Source of the DNA: Geobacillus vulcani PSS1 | GTDB lineage: Bacteria; Bacillota; Bacilli; Bacillales; Anoxybacillaceae | Direction: 5' to 3' | Assembly: GCF_000733845.1 (NCBI RefSeq) | Contig: NZ_JPOI01000001.1 | Coordinates: 1,775,501 to 1,839,500 of the forward strand | DNA: 64,000 nt | Shown: piece by piece, positions 30,115 through 41,128 of the stretch | Layout of the letters: every line of letters starts with the position of its first letter | How positions within the stretch are numbered: position 1 is the first letter of the stretch | Translations under genes and position numbers: made by a program | Notes under the pieces: model-generated | Told to the model about the DNA's origin: nothing | Seen by the model: only the letters and a program-made list of their open reading frames with translations | Database searches by the model: none

Positions 30115-32442
30115 GTGAACGGAAAGAAAAAGGAGACGGTCGTTCCGCTTTTGCCGCTGCGGGGGCTGCTCGTGTTTCCGACGATGGTGCTCCATTTGGA
30201 TGTCGGGCGCGAGAAATCGGTCAAAGCGCTCGAACAAGCCATGGTCGAGGATCATATGATTTTGCTGACGTCGCAGAAAGACGTTGCCATCGACGAACCG
30301 GATATGGATGACTTATATAAAATGGGGACGATCGCGCGCGTCAAGCAACTTCTAAAACTCCCGAACGGCACGTTCCGCGTGCTTGTCGAAGGCGTCGCCC
30401 GGGCGCTCATCACGGAAGTGATCAGCGAGGAGCCGTACTTTCTCGTCAAAGTTGAAAAGTTTGCCGACCGGGCGGCGAAAGATTTAGAAGATGAGGCGCT
30501 CAAGCGGACGATGCTGGAATATTTCGAGCAGTACATAAACTTGTCCAAGCGGCTGTCGGTCGACATTTACGCCTCGATCGTCGACATCGATGAGCCGGGG
30601 CGAATGGCGGACATCATCGCCTCGCACTTGCCGCTTAAGCTTGAGGAAAAGCAGCGCATTTTAGAAACGATCGACGTGAAAGAGCGCCTCAATAAAATCA
30701 TCCAAATTTTGCACAACGAAAAAGAAGTGCTCCAGCTTGAGAAAAAGATCAGCGCCCGCGTCAAGCAGTCGATGGAGCGGACGCAAAAAGAGTATTATTT
30801 GCGCGAGCAAATGAAGGCGATTCAAAAAGAGCTTGGCGAAAAAGAAGGAAAAACAGGCGAAGTTGAGGAGCTGAAAGAAAAAATTGAGGCGGCCGGCATG
30901 CCGGAGCACGTGAAACAAACGGCATTGAAGGAGCTTGACCGTTATGAAAAAATTCCGGCCACCTCAGCGGAAAGCGCGGTCATCCGCAACTACCTCGATT
31001 GGCTCATCGCCTTGCCGTGGTCGAAAGAAACGGAAGACATCCACGACATTAAGCGGGCGGAAGCGATTTTAAACGAGGAGCATTACGGGCTCGATCAAGT
31101 GAAAGAACGAGTGCTTGAATTTTTATCCGTCAAGCAGCTGACGAAATCGTTAAAAGGCCCGATTCTTTGCCTTGCTGGACCGCCGGGGGTCGGCAAAACG
31201 TCGCTCGCCCGATCGATCGCCAAAGCGCTCGGCCGCCGCTTCGTCCGTGTTTCGCTCGGCGGCGTCCGCGACGAATCGGAAATTCGCGGTCATCGCCGCA
31301 CGTACGTCGGCGCCATGCCGGGCCGCATTATCCAAGGAATGAAAAAAGCCGGTACGATCAACCCTGTCTTTTTGCTTGATGAAATTGACAAAATGTCGAG
31401 CGATTTTCGTGGCGATCCATCGGCGGCCATGCTGGAGGTGCTTGACCCGGAGCAAAATCATACGTTCAGCGACCATTACATTGAAGAGCCGTACGATCTA
31501 TCGAAAGTCATGTTTATCGCCACGGCCAACCATTTGGCGGCGATTCCGCAGCCTCTCTTGGACCGGATGGAAGTGATCCACATACCAGGCTACACAGAAG
31601 TGGAGAAGCTGCATATCGCCAAGCGGCATTTGCTGCCGAAACAAATCACCGAGCACGGGCTGAAAAAGGCGGCGCTCCAAGTTCGTGATGAGGCGATGTT
31701 GGCTATCATCCGCCATTACACGCGCGAAGCCGGCGTCCGGGAGCTGGAGCGGCAGCTCGCCGCTATCTGCCGAAAAGCGGCCCGCCTCATCGTCTCCGGC
31801 GAGAAAAAGCGGGTGGTGATCACAGAAAACAATCTTGAGGAATTTTTAGGGAAGCGAAAATACCGCTACGGCCAGGCCGAAGCGGAAGACCAAGTCGGCG
31901 TGGCGACCGGGCTTGCCTACACCGCGTTTGGCGGCGATACGCTTGCGATTGAAGTGTCGCTTGCAAAAGGCAACGGCAAGCTCGTGTTAACCGGGAAGCT
32001 CGGCGATGTGATGAAAGAGTCGGCGCAAGCGGCGTTCAGCTATGTGCGTTCGCGCGCCGAGGAGCTCGGCATTGACCCGAAGTTTCATGAAACGTACGAT
32101 ATCCATATTCATGTCCCGGAAGGCGCGGTGCCAAAAGATGGGCCATCGGCCGGCATCACGATTGCGACCGCACTCATTTCCGCGTTGACGGGCAAGCCGG
32201 TGAGCCGCTTCGTCGGCATGACCGGGGAAATTACGCTGCGCGGCCGCGTTCTTGCGATCGGGGGGTTGAAGGAGAAAACGTTAAGCGCCCACCGTGCCGG
32301 ATTGAAAACAGTCATTTTGCCGAAAGACAATGAAAAAGATTTGGCTGACATTCCAGAAACGGTGAAGAGCGACTTGCGCTTTGTGCTCGTCTCCCATCTC
32401 GATGAGGTGTTGCCGCACGCGCTGGTGGGGTGGAAGCGATGA
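30115..32442 (+). CDS. lonA: ATP-dependent protease La (LonA)
   Basis: Cytosolic ATP-dependent protease that degrades misfolded and regulatory proteins. The 775-residue product has the N-terminal substrate domain ([12 protein letters not shown]). The AAA+ module has [11 protein letters not shown] near residue 355 and FLLDEIDKM. The proteolytic domain has Ser678 in KDGPSAG and a lysine near 721. GTG 30115 is chosen because GGAGGT lies 7 bases before it; an ATG at 30100 would include that site. Its TGA overlaps the ysxC ATG (ATGA). Confidence 0.98.
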   Translation: MNGKKKETVVPLLPLRGLLVFPTMVLHLDVGREKSVKALEQAMVEDHMILLTSQKDVAIDEPDMDDLYKMGTIARVKQLLKLPNGTFRVLVEGVARALITEVISEEPYFLVKVEKFADRAAKDLEDEALKRTMLEYFEQYINLSKRLSVDIYASIVDIDEPGRMADIIASHLPLKLEEKQRILETIDVKERLNKIIQILHNEKEVLQLEKKISARVKQSMERTQKEYYLREQMKAIQKELGEKEGKTGEVEELKEKIEAAGMPEHVKQTALKELDRYEKIPATSAESAVIRNYLDWLIALPWSKETEDIHDIKRAEAILNEEHYGLDQVKERVLEFLSVKQLTKSLKGPILCLAGPPGVGKTSLARSIAKALGRRFVRVSLGGVRDESEIRGHRRTYVGAMPGRIIQGMKKAGTINPVFLLDEIDKMSSDFRGDPSAAMLEVLDPEQNHTFSDHYIEEPYDLSKVMFIATANHLAAIPQPLLDRMEVIHIPGYTEVEKLHIAKRHLLPKQITEHGLKKAALQVRDEAMLAIIRHYTREAGVRELERQLAAICRKAARLIVSGEKKRVVITENNLEEFLGKRKYRYGQAEAEDQVGVATGLAYTAFGGDTLAIEVSLAKGNGKLVLTGKLGDVMKESAQAAFSYVRSRAEELGIDPKFHETYDIHIHVPEGAVPKDGPSAGITIATALISALTGKPVSRFVGMTGEITLRGRVLAIGGLKEKTLSAHRAGLKTVILPKDNEKDLADIPETVKSDLRFVLVSHLDEVLPHALVGWKR

Positions 32443-33026
32443 ATGTGAAGAAAGCAGAGCTTGTGACCAGTGCCGTCAAGCCAGAACAATATCCGGACGG
32501 CGGACGGCCGGAGGTGGCGCTCGCTGGCCGTTCGAACGTTGGCAAATCATCATTCATCAACAAAATGATCAACAGAAAAAACTTAGCGCGCACCTCCTCA
32601 AAGCCAGGCAAAACGCAGACATTGAATTTTTATTTGATTAACGACTCGTTTTACTTTGTGGACGTGCCCGGTTATGGCTTTGCCCGCGTGTCGAAGCAGG
32701 AGCGGCAAAAATGGGGGAAAATGATGGAGACGTACTTTACCACGCGCGAGACGCTTAAGGCGGCGGTCCTGCTCGTTGACTTGCGCCATCCGCCGACGAA
32801 AGACGATGTGATGATGTACGAGTTTTTGAAACATTACGAGATCCCGGTGATCGTCATCGCGACGAAAGCGGATAAAGTGCCGCGCGGCAAGCATCAAAAA
32901 CACGCGAAAATCGCGCGCGAGACGCTGCGAATGGCTGACGGCGACCCGCTCCTTTTGTTTTCCGCGGAGACCGGGCAAGGGAAAGACGAAGCATGGGCGG
33001 CGCTTTTGCCGTTTGTGTCCTCATGA
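32439..33026 (+). CDS. ysxC: Ribosome biogenesis GTPase YsxC/EngB
   Basis: GTPase needed for late assembly of the large ribosomal subunit. The 195-residue product has G1 GRSNVGKS (30-37), G2/G3 with [12 protein letters not shown] and DVPGYGFA, G4 TKAD and G5 SAETG. The size equals the B. subtilis protein. ATG 32439 overlaps the lonA stop, so the pair is translationally coupled. It is also known as yihA or engB. Confidence 0.97.
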   Translation: MNVKKAELVTSAVKPEQYPDGGRPEVALAGRSNVGKSSFINKMINRKNLARTSSKPGKTQTLNFYLINDSFYFVDVPGYGFARVSKQERQKWGKMMETYFTTRETLKAAVLLVDLRHPPTKDDVMMYEFLKHYEIPVIVIATKADKVPRGKHQKHAKIARETLRMADGDPLLLFSAETGQGKDEAWAALLPFVSS

Positions 33027-33027
33027 T

Positions 33028-33057
33028 GAAAACACCAGCGATTCGGCTGGTGTTTTC
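33028..33057. terminator. Bidirectional terminator between ysxC and the reverse gene
   Basis: GAAAACACCAGC pairs perfectly with GCTGGTGTTTTC around GATTCG. It has A/T-rich ends on both strands and sits between convergent genes. Confidence 0.88.
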
Positions 33058-33067
33058 ACTTTCAAGG

Positions 33068-33553
33068 CTATTTTCGCCTAGCCCATAATAGATAGACGCC
33101 GATGGCGATGAGTCCGAGCGGCCAAAATTGCCAGACAGAGGAAAGACCGGCTTGGACGAGGTGAAAGAACGGCTGGCCGCGCCCGGAAAACGTCAGCACG
33201 ACAGCGAGAAGCAAAAAAAGCACGCCGAAGCCGGCTCCACCTTTTTGTTTCCGGCTGCTGGCGAAAAAAGCGAGCGCAATGAGGAAAAAAAACATGTTCA
33301 CGCCGCGGGGCCAAAACGAAAACGCCCCGGAGAGCAACAGCTGGGCGCCAAAGCTAAGCAAAAGAAAGCCGGGGAAAAGGTAAGCATATTCGCGCGCTGC
33401 ATGCGCTTGGCCGAGCAAAGCTGCCCCGCAAATGGCAAGCAAGGCCGGCCACCCTTGAAAGAAACGGAAAAAGGGTGTTTCCAACTGTCCGGCAAGAAAA
33501 TACAGCCCGAGGCCGATGAACAAGATGGCGGAGAATACCGTTCGGGTTTTCAT
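33068..33553 (-). CDS. Small polytopic membrane protein of unknown function
   Basis: A 161-residue, strongly hydrophobic protein with five to six predicted membrane segments and a basic C-terminus (LLWARRK). Some features resemble the N-terminal membrane part of LiaF-type proteins, such as FIGLGLYFLAGQLE and FWPLGLIAIGVYLLW, but this is not enough for a function. ATG 33553 (reverse) is chosen because GGAGGA lies about 10 bases before it; the in-frame ATG at 33586 has no such site. It occupies the place of B. subtilis ysxD, between ysxC and hemA, and could be its counterpart. Confidence 0.75.
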   Translation of the reverse strand: MKTRTVFSAILFIGLGLYFLAGQLETPFFRFFQGWPALLAICGAALLGQAHAAREYAYLFPGFLLLSFGAQLLLSGAFSFWPRGVNMFFFLIALAFFASSRKQKGGAGFGVLFLLLAVVLTFSGRGQPFFHLVQAGLSSVWQFWPLGLIAIGVYLLWARRK

Positions 33554-33674
33554 GATCGTCGCGTCCTCCGTTTCCCTTTTGGACATGTTTATGATAGAAT
33601 GATCACTGTCTACAGTTTAGCATAGCTTTAGAGGCATGTTCACAATTTTTTCAAACTGGAACGATGGACGGTTG

Positions 33675-33683
33675 TGATATAAT
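33675..33683 (+). promoter_or_regulatory. Extended -10 promoter of the hem operon
   Basis: TG at 33675-33676 followed by TATAAT at 33678-33683 makes an extended -10 about 36 bases before hemA. No good -35 is present, as expected for this class. Confidence 0.65.
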
Positions 33684-33719
33684 GATAAAAGGGATTCGGT
33701 CAATAAGGGGGTTGGCATC

Positions 33720-35084
33720 GTGCAAATCGTAGTCGTTGGCGTCGACTATAAAACCGCCCCTGTAGAAATCCGCGAAAAGCTCGCGTTTGCCGAAGCGGAA
33801 CTCGGTGCGGCGATGAAACAGCTCGCCAAGCAAAAAAGCGTGCTCGAAAATGTGATCGTCTCGACGTGCAACCGGACGGAAGTTTATGCAGTGGTCGATC
33901 AACTGCATACCGGCCGTTACTATATCAAAGCATTTTTAGCCGAATGGTTTGACGTTGGAGTGGAAGCGATTGCTCCGTATTTGCGTGTGCTTGAAGGAGA
34001 GGCGGCCATCCAGCATTTGTTCCGCGTGGCAGCCGGCCTTGATTCGATGGTGCTTGGGGAAACGCAAATTTTAGGGCAAGTGAAAGACAGCTATTTGCTC
34101 GCTCAAGAGGTCGGGACGAGCGGCACGATTTTCAATCATCTGTTCAAGCAGGCGGTGACGTTTGCCAAACGCGCCCACTCGGAAACGGGCATCGGCGCGC
34201 ATGCTGTATCGGTCAGCTATGCGGCGGTTGAGCTGGCGAAGAAGATTTTCGGACGCCTTGCCGGCAAGCACGTCCTGATTATCGGGGCAGGCAAAATGGG
34301 GACGCTGGCGGCGCAAAACTTGTACGGCAGCGGCGTCGGCAAGGTGACGGTCGTCAATCGGACGTTTGAAAAAGCGAAACAGCTGGCTAAGCAGTTTGCC
34401 GGCGAAGCGAAGCCGCTTGGTGAATTGTCATGCGCTTTGCTGGAAGCGGATATCGTCATCAGCTCGACGGGAGCCAAAGGCTATATTTTGACGAAAGAAA
34501 TGGTGGCGCCGCTTGAGAAAATGCGCAAAGGCCGCCCGCTCTTTATGGTCGACATCGCGGTGCCGCGCGATTTGGATCCAGCGTTGGCTGATTTGGAAAC
34601 CGTGTTTTTGTACGACATTGACGATTTGCAAGATGTGGTGGCGGCTAACTTGGCGGAACGGCAAAAGGCAGCGGCTCGCATTGAAAGGATGATCGAAGCG
34701 GAACTTATGGCGTTCAGCCAATGGCTGCAGACGCTCGGCGTCGTTCCAGTCATCGCCGCCTTGCGCGAAAAGGCGCTGGCTATCCAAGCGGAAACAATGA
34801 AAAGTTTGGAGCGGAAACTGCCGCATTTGTCGGAGCGTGACTGGAAAGTGTTGAATAAGCATACAAAAAGCATTATTAACCAGCTGCTTCGCGATCCGAT
34901 TTTGCAGGCGAAGGAACTCGCCGCCGGCCCGAATGCCGAGGAGGCGCTTCAGCTGTTTATGAAAATTTTCAATATCGAAGATGCGGTGAAATCCGAGCGG
35001 CATATGCAGCAGGCAAAATCCGTGCAGCGCGATGAACAAGACGCGGAAGCGGTCCGTGCCGCCCGCCCATCATGGCAGCTGTAA
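33720..35084 (+). CDS. hemA: Glutamyl-tRNA reductase
   Basis: The first step of C5-pathway haem synthesis: NADPH reduction of glutamyl-tRNA to glutamate-1-semialdehyde. The 454-residue product has the catalytic Cys50 in STCNRTE. It also has the [15 protein letters not shown] signature near 104-118, the nucleotide motif IGAGKMG near 190-196, and a helical dimerisation tail. The start is GTG 33720 after AAGGGGG. It is the first gene of hemA-X-C-D-B-L, the same order as in B. subtilis. Confidence 0.98.
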   Translation: MQIVVVGVDYKTAPVEIREKLAFAEAELGAAMKQLAKQKSVLENVIVSTCNRTEVYAVVDQLHTGRYYIKAFLAEWFDVGVEAIAPYLRVLEGEAAIQHLFRVAAGLDSMVLGETQILGQVKDSYLLAQEVGTSGTIFNHLFKQAVTFAKRAHSETGIGAHAVSVSYAAVELAKKIFGRLAGKHVLIIGAGKMGTLAAQNLYGSGVGKVTVVNRTFEKAKQLAKQFAGEAKPLGELSCALLEADIVISSTGAKGYILTKEMVAPLEKMRKGRPLFMVDIAVPRDLDPALADLETVFLYDIDDLQDVVAANLAERQKAAARIERMIEAELMAFSQWLQTLGVVPVIAALREKALAIQAETMKSLERKLPHLSERDWKVLNKHTKSIINQLLRDPILQAKELAAGPNAEEALQLFMKIFNIEDAVKSERHMQQAKSVQRDEQDAEAVRAARPSWQL

Positions 35085-35094
35085 GGTGGGATGG

Positions 35095-35913
35095 ATGGTG
35101 GCGCTGTTGTATGAGCTGTCCATTTTGCTTTACATCGCCTCGATCCTTTTCTACTTCATCGATTTTTTGCAGCAAAACCGGAAGGCGAACGACATCGCCT
35201 TCTGGTTGCTTTCTATTGTTTGGCTTTTGCAGACAGTGACGTTTGTTTCTCGCATCATGGAGACGAAGCGCTTTCCGATTTTAACAGTGTCGGAAGGGCT
35301 TTATTTTTACGCCTGGCTTCTCATTACGCTGTCGCTCGTCATCAATCGGCTGCTGCGCGTAGATTTCATCGTTTTTTTTACCAATGTGCTGGCGTTTTTT
35401 ATTTTGGCCGTTCATACGTTCGCACCGTCTTCCCAGTCGCCGGCTGTTGCAGAGCGGCTCGTTTCGGAGCTGCTGATCATCCACATCACCCTTTCGCTCG
35501 GAGCGTATGCGGCGTTTACCCTGTCGTTTCTGTTTTCGGTGCTTTACATGTTGCAGTACAGTTTGCTGAAAAAGAAAAAGTGGGGGGCGCGTCTTTGGCG
35601 CATGGCGGATTTGTCGCGGCTTGATTTTTTGTCCTATGTTTTAAATGTGCTCGGCTTGCCTATGTTGTTATTAGGGCTCATTCTTGGCGTGATTTGGGCG
35701 TACATTCAAATCGACCATTTCCATTGGTATGATGCGAAAGTGCTCGGGTCGTTTGTCGTTCTTCTCGTCTATGGCGTCTATTTTTACAAGCGAGCCGTCC
35801 GGCAGATGCAAGGAAAGGCGATCGCGCTATGGAACATTGGCTCGTTTTTATTTTTGCTTGTCAACTTTTTCTTGTTTGGCAGTTTGTCAAAATTTCATTT
35901 TTGGTATTCATAA
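35095..35913 (+). CDS. hemX: HemX, membrane protein of the haem operon
   Basis: A 272-residue polytopic protein with about eight membrane helices, related to cytochrome c assembly (CcsA/ResC-type) proteins. In B. subtilis HemX lowers the amount of HemA protein. An ATG at 35095, right after AAGGTGGGATGG, is preferred to the longer frame starting inside hemA. It begins 10 bases after hemA and ends 15 bases before hemC. Confidence 0.93.
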   Translation: MVALLYELSILLYIASILFYFIDFLQQNRKANDIAFWLLSIVWLLQTVTFVSRIMETKRFPILTVSEGLYFYAWLLITLSLVINRLLRVDFIVFFTNVLAFFILAVHTFAPSSQSPAVAERLVSELLIIHITLSLGAYAAFTLSFLFSVLYMLQYSLLKKKKWGARLWRMADLSRLDFLSYVLNVLGLPMLLLGLILGVIWAYIQIDHFHWYDAKVLGSFVVLLVYGVYFYKRAVRQMQGKAIALWNIGSFLFLLVNFFLFGSLSKFHFWYS

Positions 35914-35928
35914 TTGAGGTGGAACGAG

Positions 35929-36861
35929 ATGCGGAACATTGTCGTTGGCTCGCGGCGCAGCAAGCTTGCTTTGACCCAGACGAAGTGGGTGATCAACGAG
36001 TTGAAACAGCTTGGGGCGCCGTTTACGTTTGAAGTGAAAGAAATCGTCACGAAAGGCGATCGGGTGCTTGATGTTACGCTCTCGAAAGTGGGGGGCAAAG
36101 GGTTGTTTGTGAAAGAGATCGAGCACGAATTGCTCGCCGGCGGCATCGATATGGCGGTCCATAGCATGAAAGATATGCCGGCTGTGCTGCCCAAAGGTTT
36201 AGTGATCGGCGCGGTGCCGCGCCGCGAAGATGCGCGCGATGTGCTCATCAGCAAGCAAAACCGCCCGTTGTCCGACTTGCCAACAGGAGCGGTTGTCGGC
36301 ACGAGCAGCCTGCGCCGCTCGGCGCAGCTGCTTGCCTATCGCCCGGATTTGACGATTAAGTGGATTCGCGGCAATATTGATACGAGATTGGCGAAACTCG
36401 AGAACGAAGATTACGATGCGATCGTGTTAGCGGCGGCGGGTCTTGCGCGCATGGGCTGGAGCGATGAGGTGATCAGCGATTATTTGCCGCTTGACGTCTG
36501 CGTTCCAGCGGTCGGTCAAGGGGCGCTCGCCGTCGAGTGCCGCGAAGAGGATGAGGAATTGCGTGAATGGCTCAACCGACTGAACGACGAGCAAACCGAG
36601 CGGGCTGTTCGGGCGGAGCGCGCTTTTTTGCAACAAATGGAAGGCGGCTGTCAAGTGCCGATTGCCGGTTATGCCGAAGCAGACGGCGGCATGGTGCGCC
36701 TCACGGCCCTTGTCGCTTCACCGGATGGCAAAGAAAGGTATAAAGAAATCGTCACCGGCGCTGATCCAGAAGCGGTCGGCCGGCAGGCGGCCGCGATGCT
36801 CAGCGATCAAGGGGCGAAAGCGCTCATTGAGCGAGTAAAAGAGGAGTTGAGTCAATCATGA
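35929..36861 (+). CDS. hemC: Porphobilinogen deaminase (hydroxymethylbilane synthase)
   Basis: Polymerises four porphobilinogens into hydroxymethylbilane on a dipyrromethane cofactor. The 310-residue product has [12 protein letters not shown] at 6-17, [11 protein letters not shown] near 74-84, and the cofactor cysteine Cys241 in EGGCQVP. ATG 35929 follows TTGAGGTGG. Its stop overlaps the hemD start. Confidence 0.98.
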   Translation: MRNIVVGSRRSKLALTQTKWVINELKQLGAPFTFEVKEIVTKGDRVLDVTLSKVGGKGLFVKEIEHELLAGGIDMAVHSMKDMPAVLPKGLVIGAVPRREDARDVLISKQNRPLSDLPTGAVVGTSSLRRSAQLLAYRPDLTIKWIRGNIDTRLAKLENEDYDAIVLAAAGLARMGWSDEVISDYLPLDVCVPAVGQGALAVECREEDEELREWLNRLNDEQTERAVRAERAFLQQMEGGCQVPIAGYAEADGGMVRLTALVASPDGKERYKEIVTGADPEAVGRQAAAMLSDQGAKALIERVKEELSQS

Positions 36862-37625
36862 CATACAGCGCGCTCGTTGGCAAAACGGTGCTCGTGACGC
36901 GTGGCAAGGAGCAGGCGGCATCGTTTTCTGCCAAGCTGCGCGCTGTCGGCGCCGTGCCGGTCGAGATCCCGCTCATTGCCATCCGACCGACGGCGCCGGA
37001 AGAAATCGCCGCTGCGGCTGGGCGGCTTGGTGAATATCGTTGGCTCATCTTCACGAGTGCCAACGCTGTTCGCTTCTTTTTTCCACATGTTTCATTGCCG
37101 CGTCCACTGCCGGAGATGGCTGTCGTTGGGCGGAAAACGGCGGCGGCGCTCGCCGAATACGGCCTTTCCCCGGCGCTCGTGCCGGACGATTACACGGCTG
37201 AACGGTTGGCTGACTTGCTTATGCCGCACGTCAAACAAGGCGATCGAGTGCTGTTTGTCAAAGGCAATTTGGCTCGTCCGACCTTGTCTGAGGCGTTGCG
37301 AAGCGCCGGCGCTGTCGTCGACGAACTCACGGTGTATGAGACCGAGCCTGATGAAAGCGGCCGGGAGCAGCTATTGGCGCTTTTGCACAGTCGGAAGATT
37401 GATGTGGTGACGTTGATGAGCCCGTCGGCGGTCGACAGCCTTGCCCGCCTTCTCGATCAAGAAGCGGACGCCCTTCTTTCCGGTGTTGCGGTCGCCTGCA
37501 TTGGGCCGGTGACGAAAGAAGCGGCTGAACGGGCGGGCATTCCAGTCCATATTTGTCCGACGGATTACACGACCGATGGTATAATGGAAGCGATGGAACA
37601 ATATTTTTCCATGGAGGGACGATGA
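36858..37625 (+). CDS. hemD: Uroporphyrinogen-III synthase
   Basis: Closes hydroxymethylbilane into uroporphyrinogen III with inversion of ring D. The 255-residue product is poorly conserved, as is normal for HemD, but shows VLVTRGKEQ near 11-19, [10 protein letters not shown], an LFVKGN segment, and the late [11 protein letters not shown] and [12 protein letters not shown] motifs. ATG 36858 overlaps hemC (ATGA), and hemB starts immediately after its stop. Confidence 0.95.
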   Translation: MTYSALVGKTVLVTRGKEQAASFSAKLRAVGAVPVEIPLIAIRPTAPEEIAAAAGRLGEYRWLIFTSANAVRFFFPHVSLPRPLPEMAVVGRKTAAALAEYGLSPALVPDDYTAERLADLLMPHVKQGDRVLFVKGNLARPTLSEALRSAGAVVDELTVYETEPDESGREQLLALLHSRKIDVVTLMSPSAVDSLARLLDQEADALLSGVAVACIGPVTKEAAERAGIPVHICPTDYTTDGIMEAMEQYFSMEGR

Positions 37626-38600
37626 ATGGCACTGTCATTTGACCGCCATCGCCGTCTGCGGCAAACGGCTGCGATTCGGGCGATGGTGCGTGAGACGCAT
37701 CTTCGCGTCGAGGATCTCATTTATCCGCTGTTTGTAGTCGAGGGAAGCGGCATGAAGCGGGAAGTGCCGTCGATGCCAGGGGTTTATCATTTGTCGCTTG
37801 ACCGTTTATCTGAGGAAATGGACGACATCGCCAGGCTTGGCATCCCTGCCGTCATGGTGTTTGGAGTGCCAAATGAAAAAGATGAAGTCGGTTCACAGGC
37901 GTATTGCGACACAGGGATTGTTCAGCGGGCGATCCGCCAAATCAAAGCCGAACACCCAGATCTAGTCGTCATTGCCGATACGTGTTTATGTGAATATACG
38001 AGCCACGGCCATTGCGGCGTTGTCGAAAACGAGCGCGTGCTGAACGATCCGTCGCTTGATTTGCTTGTCAAAACAGCTGTCAGCCAAGCGCAAGCCGGCG
38101 CTGACATCATCGCGCCGTCGAATATGATGGACGGTTTTGTGGCCGCCATTCGCCAAGGGCTTGATGAAGCAGGGTTTGAGTATGTGCCGATCATGTCGTA
38201 TGCGATCAAATACGCGTCGGCGTTTTACGGTCCATTCCGCGATGCTGCCGACAGCGCACCGCAGTTTGGCGACCGGAAGACGTACCAAATGGATCCGGCC
38301 AACCGCCTTGAGGCGTTCCGTGAAGCGGAGTCGGATGTCAAAGAAGGCGCTGATTTCTTGATGGTGAAGCCAGCTCTTGCGTATATGGACATCATCCGCG
38401 ACATCAAAAATCGTTTTCCGCTTCCGCTTGTCGCCTATAATGTGAGCGGCGAGTATGCGATGGTCAAAGCGGCGGCACAAAACGGTTGGATCGATGAGAA
38501 ACCGGTCGTCATGGAAATGTTGACAGGGATGAAACGGGCGGGCGCGGATTTGATCATTACGTATTTTGCTAAAGATGTCGCCCGCTGGCTGGCGGAATAA
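37626..38600 (+). CDS. hemB: Delta-aminolevulinic acid dehydratase (porphobilinogen synthase)
   Basis: Condenses two aminolevulinates to porphobilinogen. The 324-residue product has the zinc-site cysteines Cys120, Cys122 and Cys130 in [14 protein letters not shown]. The two active-site lysines are Lys195 (YAIKYAS) and Lys248 ([10 protein letters not shown]). The cysteines mark the zinc-dependent class. ATG 37626 directly follows the hemD stop. Confidence 0.98.
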   Translation: MALSFDRHRRLRQTAAIRAMVRETHLRVEDLIYPLFVVEGSGMKREVPSMPGVYHLSLDRLSEEMDDIARLGIPAVMVFGVPNEKDEVGSQAYCDTGIVQRAIRQIKAEHPDLVVIADTCLCEYTSHGHCGVVENERVLNDPSLDLLVKTAVSQAQAGADIIAPSNMMDGFVAAIRQGLDEAGFEYVPIMSYAIKYASAFYGPFRDAADSAPQFGDRKTYQMDPANRLEAFREAESDVKEGADFLMVKPALAYMDIIRDIKNRFPLPLVAYNVSGEYAMVKAAAQNGWIDEKPVVMEMLTGMKRAGADLIITYFAKDVARWLAE

Positions 38601-38616
38601 AGAGGAGGACGGAATG

Positions 38617-39906
38617 ATGCGGAGCTATGAACGGTCAAAGGCAGCATACGAAGAAGCGGTGAAATTGATGCCAGGCGGGGTGAACAGCCCGGTGCGCGCC
38701 TTCAAGTCGGTCGGGATGACGCCGATTTTTATGGCGCGCGGCCAAGGAGCGAAAATTTACGATATTGACGGCAATGAATACATCGATTATGTGCTGTCAT
38801 GGGGTCCGCTCATTTTAGGGCATGCCAACCCGCAGGTCGTGGAAGCGTTGAAGCGCGTGGCGGAACAAGGCACGAGTTTTGGCGCTCCGACATTGCTTGA
38901 AAATGAGCTCGCTAAGCTCGTCATCGAGCGGGTGCCGTCCGTCGAGGTTGTGCGCATGGTCAACTCCGGCACCGAGGCGACGATGAGCGCCCTCCGTTTA
39001 GCGCGCGGCTATACGAAGCGCAACAAAATTATCAAATTTGAAGGCAGCTACCATGGCCATGGCGATTCGCTGCTCATTAAAGCCGGCTCTGGCGTGGCGA
39101 CGCTCGGCCTGCCGGACAGCCCGGGCGTGCCGGAGTCGATCGCCCAGCATACGATCACCGTGCCGTACAACGACTTGGACAGCGTCCGCTATGCGTTTGA
39201 GCGGTTTGGCGAAGACATCGCCGCGGTGATCGTCGAACCGGTCGCCGGCAACATGGGCGTCGTTCCGCCAGTGCCTGGCTTTTTGGAAGGGCTGCGCGAG
39301 GTGACGAAACAATACGGCGCTTTATTGATTTTTGATGAGGTCATGACCGGATTCCGCGTCGATTACCATTGCGCCCAAGGGTATTACGGCATTGAGCCGG
39401 ATTTGACGTGCCTTGGCAAAGTGATTGGTGGCGGCTTGCCAGTCGGAGCGTACGGGGGCAAAGCCGAGATCATGGAGCTTGTCGCGCCGAGCGGCCCGGT
39501 GTACCAAGCCGGCACGCTTTCCGGCAACCCGCTCGCCATGACGGCCGGGTACGAGACGCTCCGCCAGCTGACGCCGAAAACGTACGAAGAGCTTGGCCGC
39601 AAAGCGGCGCGCCTTGCGGACGGTCTTCATCAGGCGGCGGAGAAGTACGGCATTCCGCATACGATCAACCGCGCTGGATCGATGATCGGCTTTTTCTTCA
39701 CGAACGAGCCGGTGGTCAACTACGAGACAGCGAAAACGTCCGACTTGAAGCTGTTTGCCGCCTATTATCAGGAAATGGCGAATGAGGGTATTTTCCTGCC
39801 GCCGTCGCAATTTGAGGGGCTGTTTTTGTCGACGGCGCACAGTGATGATGATATTGAATATACGATTGCCGCTGCTGAGCGGGTGTTTGCCCGTCTGCGT
39901 GGATAA
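38617..39906 (+). CDS. hemL: Glutamate-1-semialdehyde 2,1-aminomutase
   Basis: A PLP enzyme converting glutamate-1-semialdehyde to 5-aminolevulinate. The 429-residue product starts [14 protein letters not shown]. It has [13 protein letters not shown] near 18-29, [10 protein letters not shown] near 238-247 and the PLP lysine Lys268 in [16 protein letters not shown] at 38602-38608 fits ATG 38617; the adjacent ATG 38614 is possible. A strong terminator ends the hem operon here. Confidence 0.98.
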   Translation: MRSYERSKAAYEEAVKLMPGGVNSPVRAFKSVGMTPIFMARGQGAKIYDIDGNEYIDYVLSWGPLILGHANPQVVEALKRVAEQGTSFGAPTLLENELAKLVIERVPSVEVVRMVNSGTEATMSALRLARGYTKRNKIIKFEGSYHGHGDSLLIKAGSGVATLGLPDSPGVPESIAQHTITVPYNDLDSVRYAFERFGEDIAAVIVEPVAGNMGVVPPVPGFLEGLREVTKQYGALLIFDEVMTGFRVDYHCAQGYYGIEPDLTCLGKVIGGGLPVGAYGGKAEIMELVAPSGPVYQAGTLSGNPLAMTAGYETLRQLTPKTYEELGRKAARLADGLHQAAEKYGIPHTINRAGSMIGFFFTNEPVVNYETAKTSDLKLFAAYYQEMANEGIFLPPSQFEGLFLSTAHSDDDIEYTIAAAERVFARLRG

Positions 39907-39912
39907 GGAAAG

Positions 39913-39942
39913 GGGCTGCCGACGGTCGGCAGCCCAATTTTT
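39913..39942 (+). terminator. Terminator of the hem operon
   Basis: GGGCTGCCGA pairs with TCGGCAGCCC around CGG, followed by AATTTTTTA. Confidence 0.92.
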
Positions 39943-39944
39943 TA

Positions 39945-39973
39945 TCATACCGCCTCTTTTCCGTTCATACAAT
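39945..39973 (+). promoter_or_regulatory. Candidate sigma-E promoter of spoVID
   Basis: CATACAAT at 39966-39973 is an exact match to the core sigma-E -10. TCATACC at 39945-39951, 14 bases upstream, keeps the central ATA of the -35. spoVID is a sigma-E gene in B. subtilis, so this agrees with known regulation. Confidence 0.7.
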
Positions 39974-40024
39974 GGATAATGTCATAGAAACCATTTGCCG
40001 AAGGGACGGAAGGAGGAGGCCCGG

Positions 40025-41080
40025 TTGGAGCAATCGTATTTGCGTTTTTCATTGGAAGAATCGGTCTGGTTTAAAAGAGGACAGGAAGTCGCCGAGTTTT
40101 TATCCATTTCTCTTGATCCGGTCATTTCCGTCGATGAGTACGACCAATATATTACGATCCGCGGCGCGCTTGAGTTGAGCGGCGAATTCCGCCAAGCGGA
40201 CGAAGGGCAGGCCGAAGCGGATGACGACGTGTTTGAGCTGGCCAGCTATCGGTTCATTCAGCACATTGCGGTGCGCGAAGACGGGATCAGCGAACTGTCG
40301 CACCGGTTTCCAATCGATATTACGATTCCAAAAAACCGCATTCGTTCCCTTGAGGATGTATACGTGACGGTTGAATCGTTTGATTATGATTTGGATGAAA
40401 ACGGAAGATTGCTGATCACTGCCGACATTTCGATCAGTGGGATCAGTGAAGCGCCGCTTGACGATGATTTGCCGGACGATGAGGAGGACGATGAGCCGCT
40501 GTTTGCCCCGTTTGAATCGATCGCCCGCAAGGAAGCGGCCGGTGAGGAAGTGTTTGCTTCGGCGGATGATCTCGCCGATGAGGCGGCTGAACAGCCCGCG
40601 TTTGCCGCCGACGAAACGCCGGTCTCCGTCATGGAGCCAGCCGCTATGCGCCATGAAGAAGCGGAGGCTGAGGAAGAAGAGGAGGCCAAAGAGCCGTTTT
40701 TGCCGCTCGAGACGGAAACGAAGGCGGTCAGCGCACAGACGGAGGAAGACATCGCTTCATTGCTGCCGCCAACTGAGGCGAAAGTATCGATCGGGGCGGC
40801 GAAAAAGGTGGCAGAGGAAGAAGAGGAAGAAGAAACGAAAACAAAAAGCGAAAATGCGCTTTACTTGACGAAGCTGTTTGCGAAAAGCGAGGCAGAAGAG
40901 TTTACGAAACTGAAAATTTGCATCGTCCAGCAAGGAGATTCATTGGACAAGATTGCCGAACGGTATGATGTGACCGTCTCGCAGCTTTTGCGCGCCAACG
41001 ATTTGGAAGGCCCAGATGACGTGCACGAGGGGCAGCTGCTCTATATTCCGGCCATGGCGGGAAGCCGTCCTTTCTCATGA
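40025..41080 (+). CDS. spoVID: Stage VI sporulation protein D (spore coat encasement)
   Basis: SpoVID sits on the forespore surface and directs coat encasement with SpoIVA and SafA. The 351-residue protein begins with the conserved LRFSLEESVWFKRGQEV (about residues 5-21) and a beta-rich N-domain to about 140. A long acidic low-complexity region follows, with runs of Glu near 215-220 and 268-275. A C-terminal LysM domain (VQQGDSLDKIAERYDVTVSQ) binds peptidoglycan-like glycans or lipid II. TTG 40025 is preferred because AGGAGGAGG is 5 bases upstream; an earlier in-frame start at 39995 lacks one. Confidence 0.94.
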   Translation: MEQSYLRFSLEESVWFKRGQEVAEFLSISLDPVISVDEYDQYITIRGALELSGEFRQADEGQAEADDDVFELASYRFIQHIAVREDGISELSHRFPIDITIPKNRIRSLEDVYVTVESFDYDLDENGRLLITADISISGISEAPLDDDLPDDEEDDEPLFAPFESIARKEAAGEEVFASADDLADEAAEQPAFAADETPVSVMEPAAMRHEEAEAEEEEEAKEPFLPLETETKAVSAQTEEDIASLLPPTEAKVSIGAAKKVAEEEEEEETKTKSENALYLTKLFAKSEAEEFTKLKICIVQQGDSLDKIAERYDVTVSQLLRANDLEGPDDVHEGQLLYIPAMAGSRPFS

Positions 41081-41128
41081 AAGGAACGCTTTCCGTTTCT
41101 TTTGCCGATCAGTAAGGGGGCGTAACGA

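Noticed and set aside
29769..30311. Open frame across the lonB end, the spacer and the lonA start
   Set aside because: Out of frame with both proteases, contains the lonA promoter, and has no start signal.
40660..40860. Glu-rich runs in spoVID considered as a repeat expansion or sequencing artefact
   Set aside because: The frame stays open through to an intact LysM domain, and acidic linkers are normal in SpoVID.
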